DNA of 12,731 nt from JBDRGD01 sp043818095 (lineage in GTDB: Bacteria; Chloroflexota; Dehalococcoidia; Dehalococcoidales; RBG-16-60-22): the NCBI GenBank assembly GCA_043818095.1, contig JBDRGD010000085.1:1-12731 (forward strand), given 5' to 3'. Positions within the stretch are counted from its first letter, which is position 1. Every line of letters begins with the position of its first letter. A model generated the notes under the pieces. That model had not been told where the DNA came from, did not search any database, and saw nothing but the letters and a program-made list of their open reading frames with translations. Shown here piece by piece: positions 1 through 6,080 of the stretch. Position numbers and translations under genes: made by a program.

Positions 1-447
1 GAGACCGCGGAAATCCTCGCCGGGGAGTTCAACAGCCTGGCGGCTCTGGGAGAAGCCACCCGGGAAGAACTGCTGGACATCCCGGCAGTCGGTCCCAAGA
101 TAGCCGACAGCCTCATCGCTTTTTCCCAGCAGGAGTCCAACCGGGACATTATCCGCCGCCTGGAAACCGCCGGCGTGCGCACCGCGCAAGAAGCGGTAAA
201 GAAGGAGGCACTGCCCCTGGCGGGCGCCGAGTTCGTCTTCACCGGCAGGCTGGCGTCGTTCACCCGGGAGGGAGCGGAAGCGCGCGTCAAGGCCCTCGGC
301 GGGAAGGCGAGCGGCAGCGTGGGTAAAAAGACGTCCTATGTAGTCGTCGGCGAGGAACCCGGCGCCAAGGCGGACCGGGCGCGTCGGCTTAACATCCCGC
401 AGCTATCCGAAGAGGAATTCAAAAAATTGCTGGAGAAGTCCGCTTAG
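1..447 (+). CDS. ligA: NAD-dependent DNA ligase LigA, C-terminal part (5' truncated by window edge)
   Basis: An open frame runs from the first base to a TAG stop, giving 148 codons without the start. Residues 1-60 have a helix-hairpin-helix character (LLDIPAVGPKIADSL and neighbours), as in the HhH domain of bacterial NAD+-dependent ligases. Residues about 70-148 form a BRCT domain, with the FTGRL entry motif, the GGKASGSVGKKTSYVVVG core and a final EEEFKKLL helix. HhH followed by a terminal BRCT is the LigA C-terminus, so the missing part would hold the adenylation, OB and zinc domains. LigA seals nicks during replication and repair using NAD+. The stop codon is directly followed by the pth ATG, suggesting co-transcription. 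The next in-frame ATG (175) lies inside the HhH/BRCT linker and is not a credible separate gene start. Confidence 0.93.
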   Translation, partial: ETAEILAGEFNSLAALGEATREELLDIPAVGPKIADSLIAFSQQESNRDIIRRLETAGVRTAQEAVKKEALPLAGAEFVFTGRLASFTREGAEARVKALGGKASGSVGKKTSYVVVGEEPGAKADRARRLNIPQLSEEEFKKLLEKSA

Positions 448-1023
448 ATGAGACTGGTCGTCGGCCTGGGGAACCCGGGGCGGGATTACAGCGGCAACCG
501 CCACAACATCGGCTTCATGTGCGTCAACCACTTCGCTAAAATTCACGGCATCCGCCTCGACCACAGTGAGGGGAAGGCGCGCGCGGGCGGGGGGAAAATC
601 GGGCGCGAGACCGTCCTGCTGGCGCGCCCGCAGACCATGATGAACCTCAGCGGCGAATCGGTCTGCCGCCTCGTCGCCAGACACCGGGTGAGCCTCGATA
701 AACTCATCGTCGTTCACGACGACATGGACCTGCCCACGGGCAAAATCCGTATCAGCTTCGACAGCGGCTCCGGCGGCCACAAGGGCATTAACTCCATCGT
801 CGCCTGTCTTGACGGGCGGCAGGACTTCGTCCGCCTGCGCATCGGCATCGGGCGACCGACCGCCGGCAGCCGGGACCGGGAAGAGGCGGTCATCCGCTAC
901 GTGCTCAGCGACTTTGCCCCGGCGGAACGAGAAATCATCCTCCCCGCGCTGGCGGAAGCCAGCGAGGCGATTCTCTGCCTCATAACCGAAGGCCTCGTCC
1001 CGGCGATGAACCGCTTCAACTAG
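448..1023 (+). CDS. pth: peptidyl-tRNA hydrolase
   Basis: The 191-residue protein is the normal length for bacterial Pth, which cleaves peptidyl-tRNAs released by abortive translation. The family motifs are in order: GLGNPG near the N-terminus (residues 6-11), NRHNIGF with the catalytic His19, PQTMMNLSG (61-69), HDDMDLP with the catalytic Asp at about 91, and SGGHKG around 108-113. The ATG directly abuts the ligA stop, and GGAG at 432-435 within ligA can serve as ribosome binding site. One position is unlike E. coli: the Asn of GGHNG (Asn114 in E. coli, which contacts substrate) is Lys112 here. From memory, Lys or Arg occurs there in other bacterial Pth proteins, so activity is still expected. 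A promoter for the next gene overlaps the 3' end of this gene. Confidence 0.96.
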   Translation: MRLVVGLGNPGRDYSGNRHNIGFMCVNHFAKIHGIRLDHSEGKARAGGGKIGRETVLLARPQTMMNLSGESVCRLVARHRVSLDKLIVVHDDMDLPTGKIRISFDSGSGGHKGINSIVACLDGRQDFVRLRIGIGRPTAGSRDREEAVIRYVLSDFAPAEREIILPALAEASEAILCLITEGLVPAMNRFN

Positions 1024-1026
1024 CTT

Positions 1027-1056
1027 TTGCGGGTCGGCGCGGGCAGATGTTATAAT
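1027..1056 (+). promoter_or_regulatory. extended -10 promoter for the TIGR00725/eno run
   Basis: A consensus extended -10 element, TGTTATAAT, lies at 1048-1056. A weak -35 (TTGCGG, 1027-1032) sits 18 bp upstream. The -10 ends only 11 bases before the ATG at 1068, so a transcript starting the usual 6-7 bases downstream would have a leader of about 5 bases and no Shine-Dalgarno sequence. None is visible in the sequence either. Confidence 0.7.
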
Positions 1057-1067
1057 CGCAATACGCC

Positions 1068-1556
1068 ATGAGCAATCGACGGCAGAAAATCATCGCGGTT
1101 ATCGGCGGTAACGAATGCACCGCCGCGGAGGCCGCCACAGCGGAAGAGGTGGGCCGGGAGATTGCCCGCAGCGGCGCGGCGCTGGTCTGCGGCGGATTGG
1201 GGGGTGTGATGGAGGCAGCCTGCCGCGGGGCGAGCGAGGCGGGGGGACTGACCATCGGGATTCTCCCCGGGAAAGACCGGTCAGCGGCGAACCCCCACGT
1301 CCAGGTGCCCATCGTCACCGGCATGGGCTCCGCCCGCAACGTCGCCGTGGTGATGTCCGCCCAGGCGGTCATCGCCATCGACGGCAGCTACGGCACTCTC
1401 TCGGAAATCGGCCACGCCCTGCAGTGGGGGATACCGGTCATCGGCCTCGATACCTGGACGCTCGTTCGCGGCGGTCAGCATGATACCTCGATTATTACAG
1501 TTACGAATCCCGTGGAAGCCGTGCGCACCGCCCTGGCGCTGGCGGGCGACAGTTAG
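1068..1556 (+). CDS. TIGR00725 family protein (LOG-like Rossmann fold, possible nucleotide-binding protein)
   Basis: The 162-residue protein has an N-terminal beta strand (KIIAVIGG, 7-14), a glycine-rich helix entry GGLGGVMEAACRGA (42-55), a GMGSARN segment (85-91) and GSYGTLSEI (106-114). This matches the TIGR00725 family. It resembles LOG/lysine-decarboxylase-like proteins, whose PGGxGTxxE motif appears here as DGSYGTLSE with Glu113 retained. LOG enzymes remove ribose 5-phosphate from nucleoside monophosphates, but members of this subfamily are mostly uncharacterised, so no reaction is claimed. The ATG at 1068 has no Shine-Dalgarno sequence and sits 11 bases after a strong -10, so it is likely read from a near-leaderless mRNA. 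The stop overlaps the ribosome binding site of eno, which places the two genes on one transcript. Confidence 0.8.
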   Translation: MSNRRQKIIAVIGGNECTAAEAATAEEVGREIARSGAALVCGGLGGVMEAACRGASEAGGLTIGILPGKDRSAANPHVQVPIVTGMGSARNVAVVMSAQAVIAIDGSYGTLSEIGHALQWGIPVIGLDTWTLVRGGQHDTSIITVTNPVEAVRTALALAGDS

Positions 1557-1565
1557 GAGGGAGAC

Positions 1566-2858
1566 ATGCCGAGAATAGACTCAGTCCACGCCCGCGAGAT
1601 TCTCGATTCCCGGGGTAACCCCACCGTTGCCGTGGAAGCCTTCCTCGACGACGGCACGCGGGGGAGCGCCGCGGTGCCCTCAGGTGCCAGCACCGGGCAG
1701 CACGAAGCCGCCGAGCTGCGCGACGGCGATAAAGCCCGCTACGGCGGCAAGGGCGTCCTCAAGGCGGTAGCCCACGTCAACGAGACCATCGCCCCCGCCG
1801 TTAAAGGAATGGCGGCGGAAGACCAGGAAGCCCTGGACAAGCGGCTTATCGACCTCGACGGCACGGCGAACAAGTCCCGCCTCGGCGCCAACGCCATCCT
1901 GGGAACGTCTCTGGCAGTGGCGCGCGCCGCCGCGGCCTCCGGCGACAGCCCGCTTTACCGTTACCTCGGAGCGGGGGAACGCTGCCTCCTGCCCGTGCCG
2001 ATGATGAATATCCTCAACGGCGGCAAGCACGCCGCCGACTCCACGGACTTCCAGGAGTTCATGATTGTCCCCGCCGGGGCGGAGAACTTCCCGGAGGCGC
2101 TGCGCATGGGCACGGAAATCTACCATGCCCTCAGGAAGGTGCTCCATGACAAGGGTCTGAATACCAATGTCGGCGACGAGGGCGGCTTTGCCCCCTCCCT
2201 CCCCTCCAACCGGGACGCCGTGGAAGCGATTATCACCGCCGTCACCGGGGCAGGCTACCGGCCCGGAAAAGACTGTTTCCTGGCGCTGGACCCGGCCTCC
2301 AGCGAGTTCTATGAAAACGGGAAATACGTGCTCGCCCGGGAAGGAAAGAGCCTCACCCCCGGGGAGATGGTTGATTATTATGTAAAATGGGCCGACGATT
2401 ACCCGATTATCAGCATCGAGGACGGTATGGCGGAGGACGACTGGGAGGGGTGGCGGCTGCTGACGGAAAAACTGGGCGAAAGGATACAGCTCGTCGGCGA
2501 CGACCTCTACGTCACCAACGTTACCCGCCTGGAGCGCGGCATCCGCGAAGTGGCCTCTAACTCCATCCTCATCAAGCTTAACCAGATAGGCACGCTGACC
2601 GAAACCAACGCCGCCATCAGCCTGGCGCAGCGGGCGGGCTGGACCGCCGTGGTCAGCCACCGCTCCGGAGAGACCGAGGACTCCACCATCGCGGACCTGG
2701 CCGTGGGGCGGCGGACGGGACAGATAAAGACGGGGGCGCCCTGCCGCTCCGAGCGCACCGCCAAGTACAACCGGCTCCTCGCTATCGCCGCGGAAGCCGG
2801 GAAAAGCGCCGCCTACGCAGGGCTCCCGACATTCCGGCAGTGGAAAGGACTTTCTTAA
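1566..2858 (+). CDS. eno: enolase
   Basis: Enolase interconverts 2-phosphoglycerate and phosphoenolpyruvate in glycolysis and gluconeogenesis. The 430-residue length is typical. All expected active-site elements are present: the mobile loop SGASTGQHEA (39-48), NGGKHA with His155, QEF with Glu164, DEGGFAP with Glu205, magnesium ligands Asp242, Glu285 and Asp312, catalytic Lys337 in ILIKLNQIGT, SHRSGET with His365, and GQIKTGAPCRSER with Lys388. The start ATG follows a strong Shine-Dalgarno sequence (AGGAGGG, 1555-1561) that overlaps the preceding gene's stop. The metal-binding strand reads LDPASSEFY, where many enolases have LDCAASEFY or LDVAASEFY; this is a conservative oddity outside the ligands. 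The next gene starts one base after this stop. Confidence 0.98.
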   Translation: MPRIDSVHAREILDSRGNPTVAVEAFLDDGTRGSAAVPSGASTGQHEAAELRDGDKARYGGKGVLKAVAHVNETIAPAVKGMAAEDQEALDKRLIDLDGTANKSRLGANAILGTSLAVARAAAASGDSPLYRYLGAGERCLLPVPMMNILNGGKHAADSTDFQEFMIVPAGAENFPEALRMGTEIYHALRKVLHDKGLNTNVGDEGGFAPSLPSNRDAVEAIITAVTGAGYRPGKDCFLALDPASSEFYENGKYVLAREGKSLTPGEMVDYYVKWADDYPIISIEDGMAEDDWEGWRLLTEKLGERIQLVGDDLYVTNVTRLERGIREVASNSILIKLNQIGTLTETNAAISLAQRAGWTAVVSHRSGETEDSTIADLAVGRRTGQIKTGAPCRSERTAKYNRLLAIAAEAGKSAAYAGLPTFRQWKGLS

Positions 2859-2859
2859 G

Positions 2860-3849
2860 ATGCAGGTTACCCCCGGGATTCACCATTTCGAGATTCCCCT
2901 GCCGGACAGCAATGTGGGGCACGTCAACATCTACCTGATTGCCGGTAAAGACGGCTATCTCCTGCTGGATACCGGCTGGGACCTCCCTGACTGTTTCTCC
3001 TCCGTGCAGAAACAACTGGAGGAAATCGGTGTCAGCTTCACGGATATTTCCCGGATTGTCATTACCCACATCCACTCGGACCACTATGGCCTGGTGGGGA
3101 AATTCAAGGAGCTTTCCGGGGCGGAGTTCGCCTGCCATAAAATCGAGCGGGACCTTATCGATTCCCGCTACGTCCACATGGACGAACTCCTGGCGCAGAC
3201 CGCCGCCTGGCTGATGCTCAACGGCGTCCAGGAAAAAGACCTCGCGGAGCTCCAGGAGGCCTCTTTGCCCCTCGCGAAATACGTCACCCCGGTCTATCCC
3301 GACACCCTTCTCCACGACGGCGACACCATCGATACCGGGGTCTTTTCTTTCCGGGTGCTGCTGACCCCGGGACATTCCCCGGGGCATATCTGCCTTTACG
3401 AGCCCGCGCGGAAAATATTGCTCTCCGGCGACCACATCCTGCCGACGATTACCTCCAACGTCGGGCTGCACTCGCAGTCAGGCAGCAACCCGCTGGCGGA
3501 CTTCCTGACCTCGCTCGGCAGGATAAAAAAGCTCCCCATCGCCACGGTGCTGCCGGGACACGAGCACCCCTTCAGCGATATCCAGCCGCGCATCATCAAG
3601 CTTATCAAGCACCACGAGGTACGGAACCAGGCTATCCTGCGCACGCTGCGTTCCGCCAGGAGCGCCTTCCAGGTGGTCCAGGGGATTTCCTGGCTTTCGG
3701 ATACCGGCGGCGTGGGCTGGCGGCACCTGGCGCCCCACCACCGGAGGCTGGCAATCCTGGAGGCGCTGTCTCACCTCGAGCTCATGCTCACGGAGCGCCG
3801 GGTGACGAAATTCGCCAACGACGGCGTGATATACTATCAGAGAGTGTAG
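2860..3849 (+). CDS. metallo-beta-lactamase-fold hydrolase with C-terminal winged-helix-like tail
   Basis: The 329-residue protein carries the full set of metal ligands of the metallo-beta-lactamase superfamily: THIHSDH (His70, His72, Asp74, His75), TPGHSPGH (His172), LLSGDH (Asp191) and LPGHEH (His234). The enzyme therefore probably binds two metal ions and hydrolyses an ester, thioester or phosphoester bond; the substrate cannot be read from the sequence. Residues about 245-329 resemble the helical/winged-helix extension of LACTB2-like or glyoxalase II-like members, with the ending FANDGVIYYQRV. It lies one base after the eno stop, with GGAAAGGA inside the eno 3' end as likely ribosome binding site, so it is translated with eno. 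Its position before an acyl-CoA dehydratase-type gene makes a thioesterase role conceivable, but that is speculation. Confidence 0.9.
   Translation: MQVTPGIHHFEIPLPDSNVGHVNIYLIAGKDGYLLLDTGWDLPDCFSSVQKQLEEIGVSFTDISRIVITHIHSDHYGLVGKFKELSGAEFACHKIERDLIDSRYVHMDELLAQTAAWLMLNGVQEKDLAELQEASLPLAKYVTPVYPDTLLHDGDTIDTGVFSFRVLLTPGHSPGHICLYEPARKILLSGDHILPTITSNVGLHSQSGSNPLADFLTSLGRIKKLPIATVLPGHEHPFSDIQPRIIKLIKHHEVRNQAILRTLRSARSAFQVVQGISWLSDTGGVGWRHLAPHHRRLAILEALSHLELMLTERRVTKFANDGVIYYQRV
3827..3835 (+). promoter_or_regulatory. possible internal extended -10 promoter ahead of the HgdB-like gene
   Basis: TGATATACT at 3827-3835 fits an extended -10 (TGn plus TATACT) inside the last codons of the hydrolase gene. 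No convincing -35 is seen at the right distance. It would give a leader of about 36 bases for the next gene. This is a weak call, because that stretch is also coding. Confidence 0.3.
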
Positions 3850-3877
3850 TCGGCTTCTCTTGCTAAAAGATGATGAT

Positions 3878-4903
3878 ATGAAAAGCATCGGTATCACCTC
3901 CACGGTCCCTCTGGAAGTGCTGCTGGCGGCAGGTTACGCGCCGCTGGACCTGAACAATGTCTTGGTCAGCACCCCCCATCCCGAGCGCTTTATAAGCGCC
4001 GCGGAGCGGGACGGCTTCCCCCTGAACTGCTGCACCTGGATAAAGGGAATCTACAGTATCTGCCGTGAGCAAGGCATCGCTACCGTCCTCGGGGTGACCG
4101 GGGGCGACTGCTCGAACACCCTGATGCTCCTGGAGGTCCTCCGCCGCCGGGGCGTGCGCACGCTCCCCTTCGCCTATCCGGCGGAGCCGGCGCCGGCGCT
4201 GGTGGAGCCGGCGCTGAAACAGCTGGCGGGAGCCCTCGGCACGACCCTTGCGGCGGCGGAAGCGGTCCGCGAGCAGCTCCGGCCCGTGAGGGCACTGACG
4301 CATGAGCTGGACACCCTGACCTGGCGGGAAGGCGTGGTCAGCGGGCGGGAAAACCACCTCTGGCTGGTCGCTACCTCCGATTTCAACGGGGACATTGAGA
4401 ATTATACAACGGGGCTGAAAGAGCTCCTCGCGGAATGCCGGCGTCGGCAGCCCTACCCCGCGGACTACCTGCGGCTGGGCTACCTCGGCGTGCCCCCGGT
4501 CTACGCGCGGGAGCTTTACCCGTTCCTGGAGAAGAACGGGGCGCGGGTGGTCTTCAATGAAATCCCGCGGCAGTTCGCCATGCCGGAGACGGTAAACTCC
4601 CTGGCGGAGCAATACGCCCGCTACACCTACCCCTACGGCCTGGAAGAGCGCCTGCGGGACATCCGCCAGGCGGCGACGCAGCGTCACCTTGACGGCATTA
4701 TCCACTACGTGCAGGCGTTCTGCCACCGCGGCATCGCGGACATCGTCCTGCGGGAAGCGCTGGACCTTCCGATGCTCACCATCGAGGGTAATACCGACTT
4801 TTCGCTGAACAGCCACCTCAAGACACGGCTGGAGGCGTTCCTGGACATGCTGCGGCAGCGACAGCATACGAAGGGCAGGCTCATGGCGGAGTCCCGCCCG
4901 TGA
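3878..4903 (+). CDS. HgdB/BcrC-like 2-hydroxyacyl-CoA dehydratase subunit, [4Fe-4S] type
   Basis: The 341-residue protein begins MKSIGITSTVPLEVLLAAG, typical of the 2-hydroxyglutaryl-CoA dehydratase D-component family. These proteins hold an iron-sulphur cluster and perform reductive or radical dehydration of acyl-CoAs; relatives include benzoyl-CoA reductase subunits and double-cubane cluster proteins. Three cysteine sites fit cluster ligation: NCCTWIKG (Cys51/Cys52), GGDCSNT (Cys78) and AFCHRGIAD (Cys282). No partner subunit and no ATP-dependent activator gene (HgdC type) is in the window, so it may act as a homodimer or use a distant activator. I prefer the ATG at 3878 because family members begin at this point; a TTG at 3860 is in frame but has no ribosome binding site. 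No strong Shine-Dalgarno sequence precedes either. The substrate is unknown. Confidence 0.85.
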   Translation: MKSIGITSTVPLEVLLAAGYAPLDLNNVLVSTPHPERFISAAERDGFPLNCCTWIKGIYSICREQGIATVLGVTGGDCSNTLMLLEVLRRRGVRTLPFAYPAEPAPALVEPALKQLAGALGTTLAAAEAVREQLRPVRALTHELDTLTWREGVVSGRENHLWLVATSDFNGDIENYTTGLKELLAECRRRQPYPADYLRLGYLGVPPVYARELYPFLEKNGARVVFNEIPRQFAMPETVNSLAEQYARYTYPYGLEERLRDIRQAATQRHLDGIIHYVQAFCHRGIADIVLREALDLPMLTIEGNTDFSLNSHLKTRLEAFLDMLRQRQHTKGRLMAESRP

Positions 4904-4926
4904 CAAATTAACAAGGAGGTTTTCAG

Positions 4927-5940
4927 ATGGTAACGAAAATCGGCATTAACGGTTTCGGACGCATCGGCAGGCTGACCCTGAGGTCCATCAAGCAGTGCCA
5001 GGGCGACAACCTGGAAGTGGTCGCGGTGAACGACCTGGCGGATACCGCCACCAATGCCCACCTCCTGAAGTGGGACAGCACCTTCGGGCCATTCCCCGGC
5101 GAGGTCAGCGCTAAAGAGAAGGCGCTCGTCGTCGACGGCAAGGAAATCGCGGTGCTCTCCGAGCGCAACCCGGGGGACATCGCCTGGAAAGACTACGGCG
5201 TGGACATCGTCATCGAGTCCACCGGGATTTTCACGGACGCCACCAGGGCGGCGGACCACCTCAAGGGCGGCGCCAAAAAGGTGATTATCTCCGCGCCCGC
5301 CAAGAACGAAGACCTGACCGTGGTCCTCGGGGTGAACGAAGACCAGTATGACCCCGCCCGCCACAAGGTCATCTCCAACGCCTCCTGCACCACCAACGGC
5401 ATCGCCCCGGTGGTGAAGGTGCTGCACCAGAGTTTCGGGGTGAGCCGCGGCCTGATGACCACCATCCACGCCTACACCAATGACCAGCGCGTCCTGGACA
5501 TCGCTCACAAAGACCTGCGGCGCGCCCGGGCGGCGGCCCTGAACATCATCCCCACCACCACCGGCGCCGCCAAGGCGGTCACCCAGGTCATCCCCGCCCT
5601 CAAGGGCAAAATCCACGGGATGGCTTTCCGGGTGCCCACACCCACCGTCTCGGTGATTGACTTCGTGGCGGTGCTGGAGAAGAATACCACCGCGGAAGAG
5701 GTCAACGCCGCCCTGAAGGCGGCCGCCGGCGGCCCCATGGCGGGCATACTGGAGTTCTGCGAAGAGCCGCTGGTGAGCACGGACTTCAAGGGCAATCCCG
5801 CGAGCTCTATCGTGGACGCGGCCAGCACGATGGTTATCGGGGATAACATGATCAAGGTCATCGCCTGGTACGATAACGAGTGGGGTTACAGCTCCCGGCT
5901 GGCGGACCTGGCTGCTTTCCTGGCGGAGAAAGGACTGTAG
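4927..5940 (+). CDS. gap: type I glyceraldehyde-3-phosphate dehydrogenase
   Basis: GAPDH interconverts glyceraldehyde 3-phosphate and 1,3-bisphosphoglycerate in glycolysis and gluconeogenesis. The 337-residue protein shows the NAD-binding start INGFGRIGRL, Asp36 after the second strand (VNDLAD), which favours NAD over NADP, the catalytic motif SNASCTTNG with Cys154, the TTIHAYTNDQ segment with the catalytic His, and the C-terminal WYDNEWGYSSR signature. The start is fixed by a perfect Shine-Dalgarno sequence, AAGGAGGT at 4913-4920, seven bases before ATG. It is 23 bases downstream of the HgdB-like gene and probably shares its transcript. With eno in the same run, the locus supplies two steps of lower glycolysis/gluconeogenesis. 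Confidence 0.98.
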   Translation: MVTKIGINGFGRIGRLTLRSIKQCQGDNLEVVAVNDLADTATNAHLLKWDSTFGPFPGEVSAKEKALVVDGKEIAVLSERNPGDIAWKDYGVDIVIESTGIFTDATRAADHLKGGAKKVIISAPAKNEDLTVVLGVNEDQYDPARHKVISNASCTTNGIAPVVKVLHQSFGVSRGLMTTIHAYTNDQRVLDIAHKDLRRARAAALNIIPTTTGAAKAVTQVIPALKGKIHGMAFRVPTPTVSVIDFVAVLEKNTTAEEVNAALKAAAGGPMAGILEFCEEPLVSTDFKGNPASSIVDAASTMVIGDNMIKVIAWYDNEWGYSSRLADLAAFLAEKGL

Positions 5941-5973
5941 GATAACATTGGCGCCCACTACTTTGGTCATGGT

Positions 5974-5999
5974 GTTTTTCTCCCATAAAAGAGAAAAAC
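5974..5999. repeat. AT-rich perfect inverted repeat after gap
   Basis: GTTTTTCTC (5974-5982) and GAGAAAAAC (5991-5999) form a perfect 9-bp stem with an 8-base loop, 34 bases after the gap stop. The T-run is in the 5' arm and the A-run in the 3' arm, and no T-tract follows on either strand, so it is not a canonical intrinsic terminator. It may be an operator or an RNA stem that protects the gap mRNA 3' end. Confidence 0.5.
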
Positions 6000-6019
6000 G
6001 TATGCCAGGTGGCGATATG

Positions 6020-6029
6020 CGCAATTGCG
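6020..6029. promoter_or_regulatory. 10-bp palindrome just upstream of the first tubulin promoter
   Basis: CGCAATTGCG is a perfect palindrome ending six bases before the TTGACA -35 box. The flanks ATG and GCAT nearly extend it. The position would suit a regulator binding site, but a single short palindrome is weak evidence. Confidence 0.3.
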
Positions 6030-6035
6030 GCATTA

Positions 6036-6065
6036 TTGACAGGAGCCCGTCCGGCCGTCTAAAAT
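6036..6065 (+). promoter_or_regulatory. sigma-70 type promoter of the first tubulin-like gene
   Basis: A perfect -35 TTGACA (6036-6041) and a -10 TAAAAT (6060-6065, 5 of 6 consensus) are separated by 18 bp. The -10 ends 15 bases before the ATG, predicting a leader of roughly 8-10 bases. The sequence around the -10 (TCTAAAATAGCACAA) closely matches the same part of the promoter of the paralogous gene at 10145-10174. Confidence 0.75.
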
Positions 6066-6080
6066 AGCACAAAGGCAAAA

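Noticed and set aside
1680..2660. A 326-codon minus-strand frame opposite eno
   Set aside because: It is an antisense shadow of an enolase gene with all catalytic residues.
3860..3862. TTG at 3860 as start of the HgdB-like protein
   Set aside because: It has no ribosome binding site, and family members begin at the MKSIGIT sequence coded from ATG 3878.
3863..4906. A 347-codon minus-strand frame opposite the HgdB-like gene
   Set aside because: Its translation is Arg/Val/Gln-rich without motifs, while the + strand encodes a recognised family with cysteine ligands.
5974..5999. The inverted repeat after gap as an intrinsic terminator
   Set aside because: The stem is AT-rich and is not followed by a T-tract on either strand, so it is kept only as an inverted repeat.
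4705..6078. A 457-codon minus-strand open frame covering gap and the 3' end of the HgdB-like gene
   Set aside because: It is antisense to a well-supported gap gene and has no recognisable motifs; long antisense frames are expected in GC-rich coding DNA.
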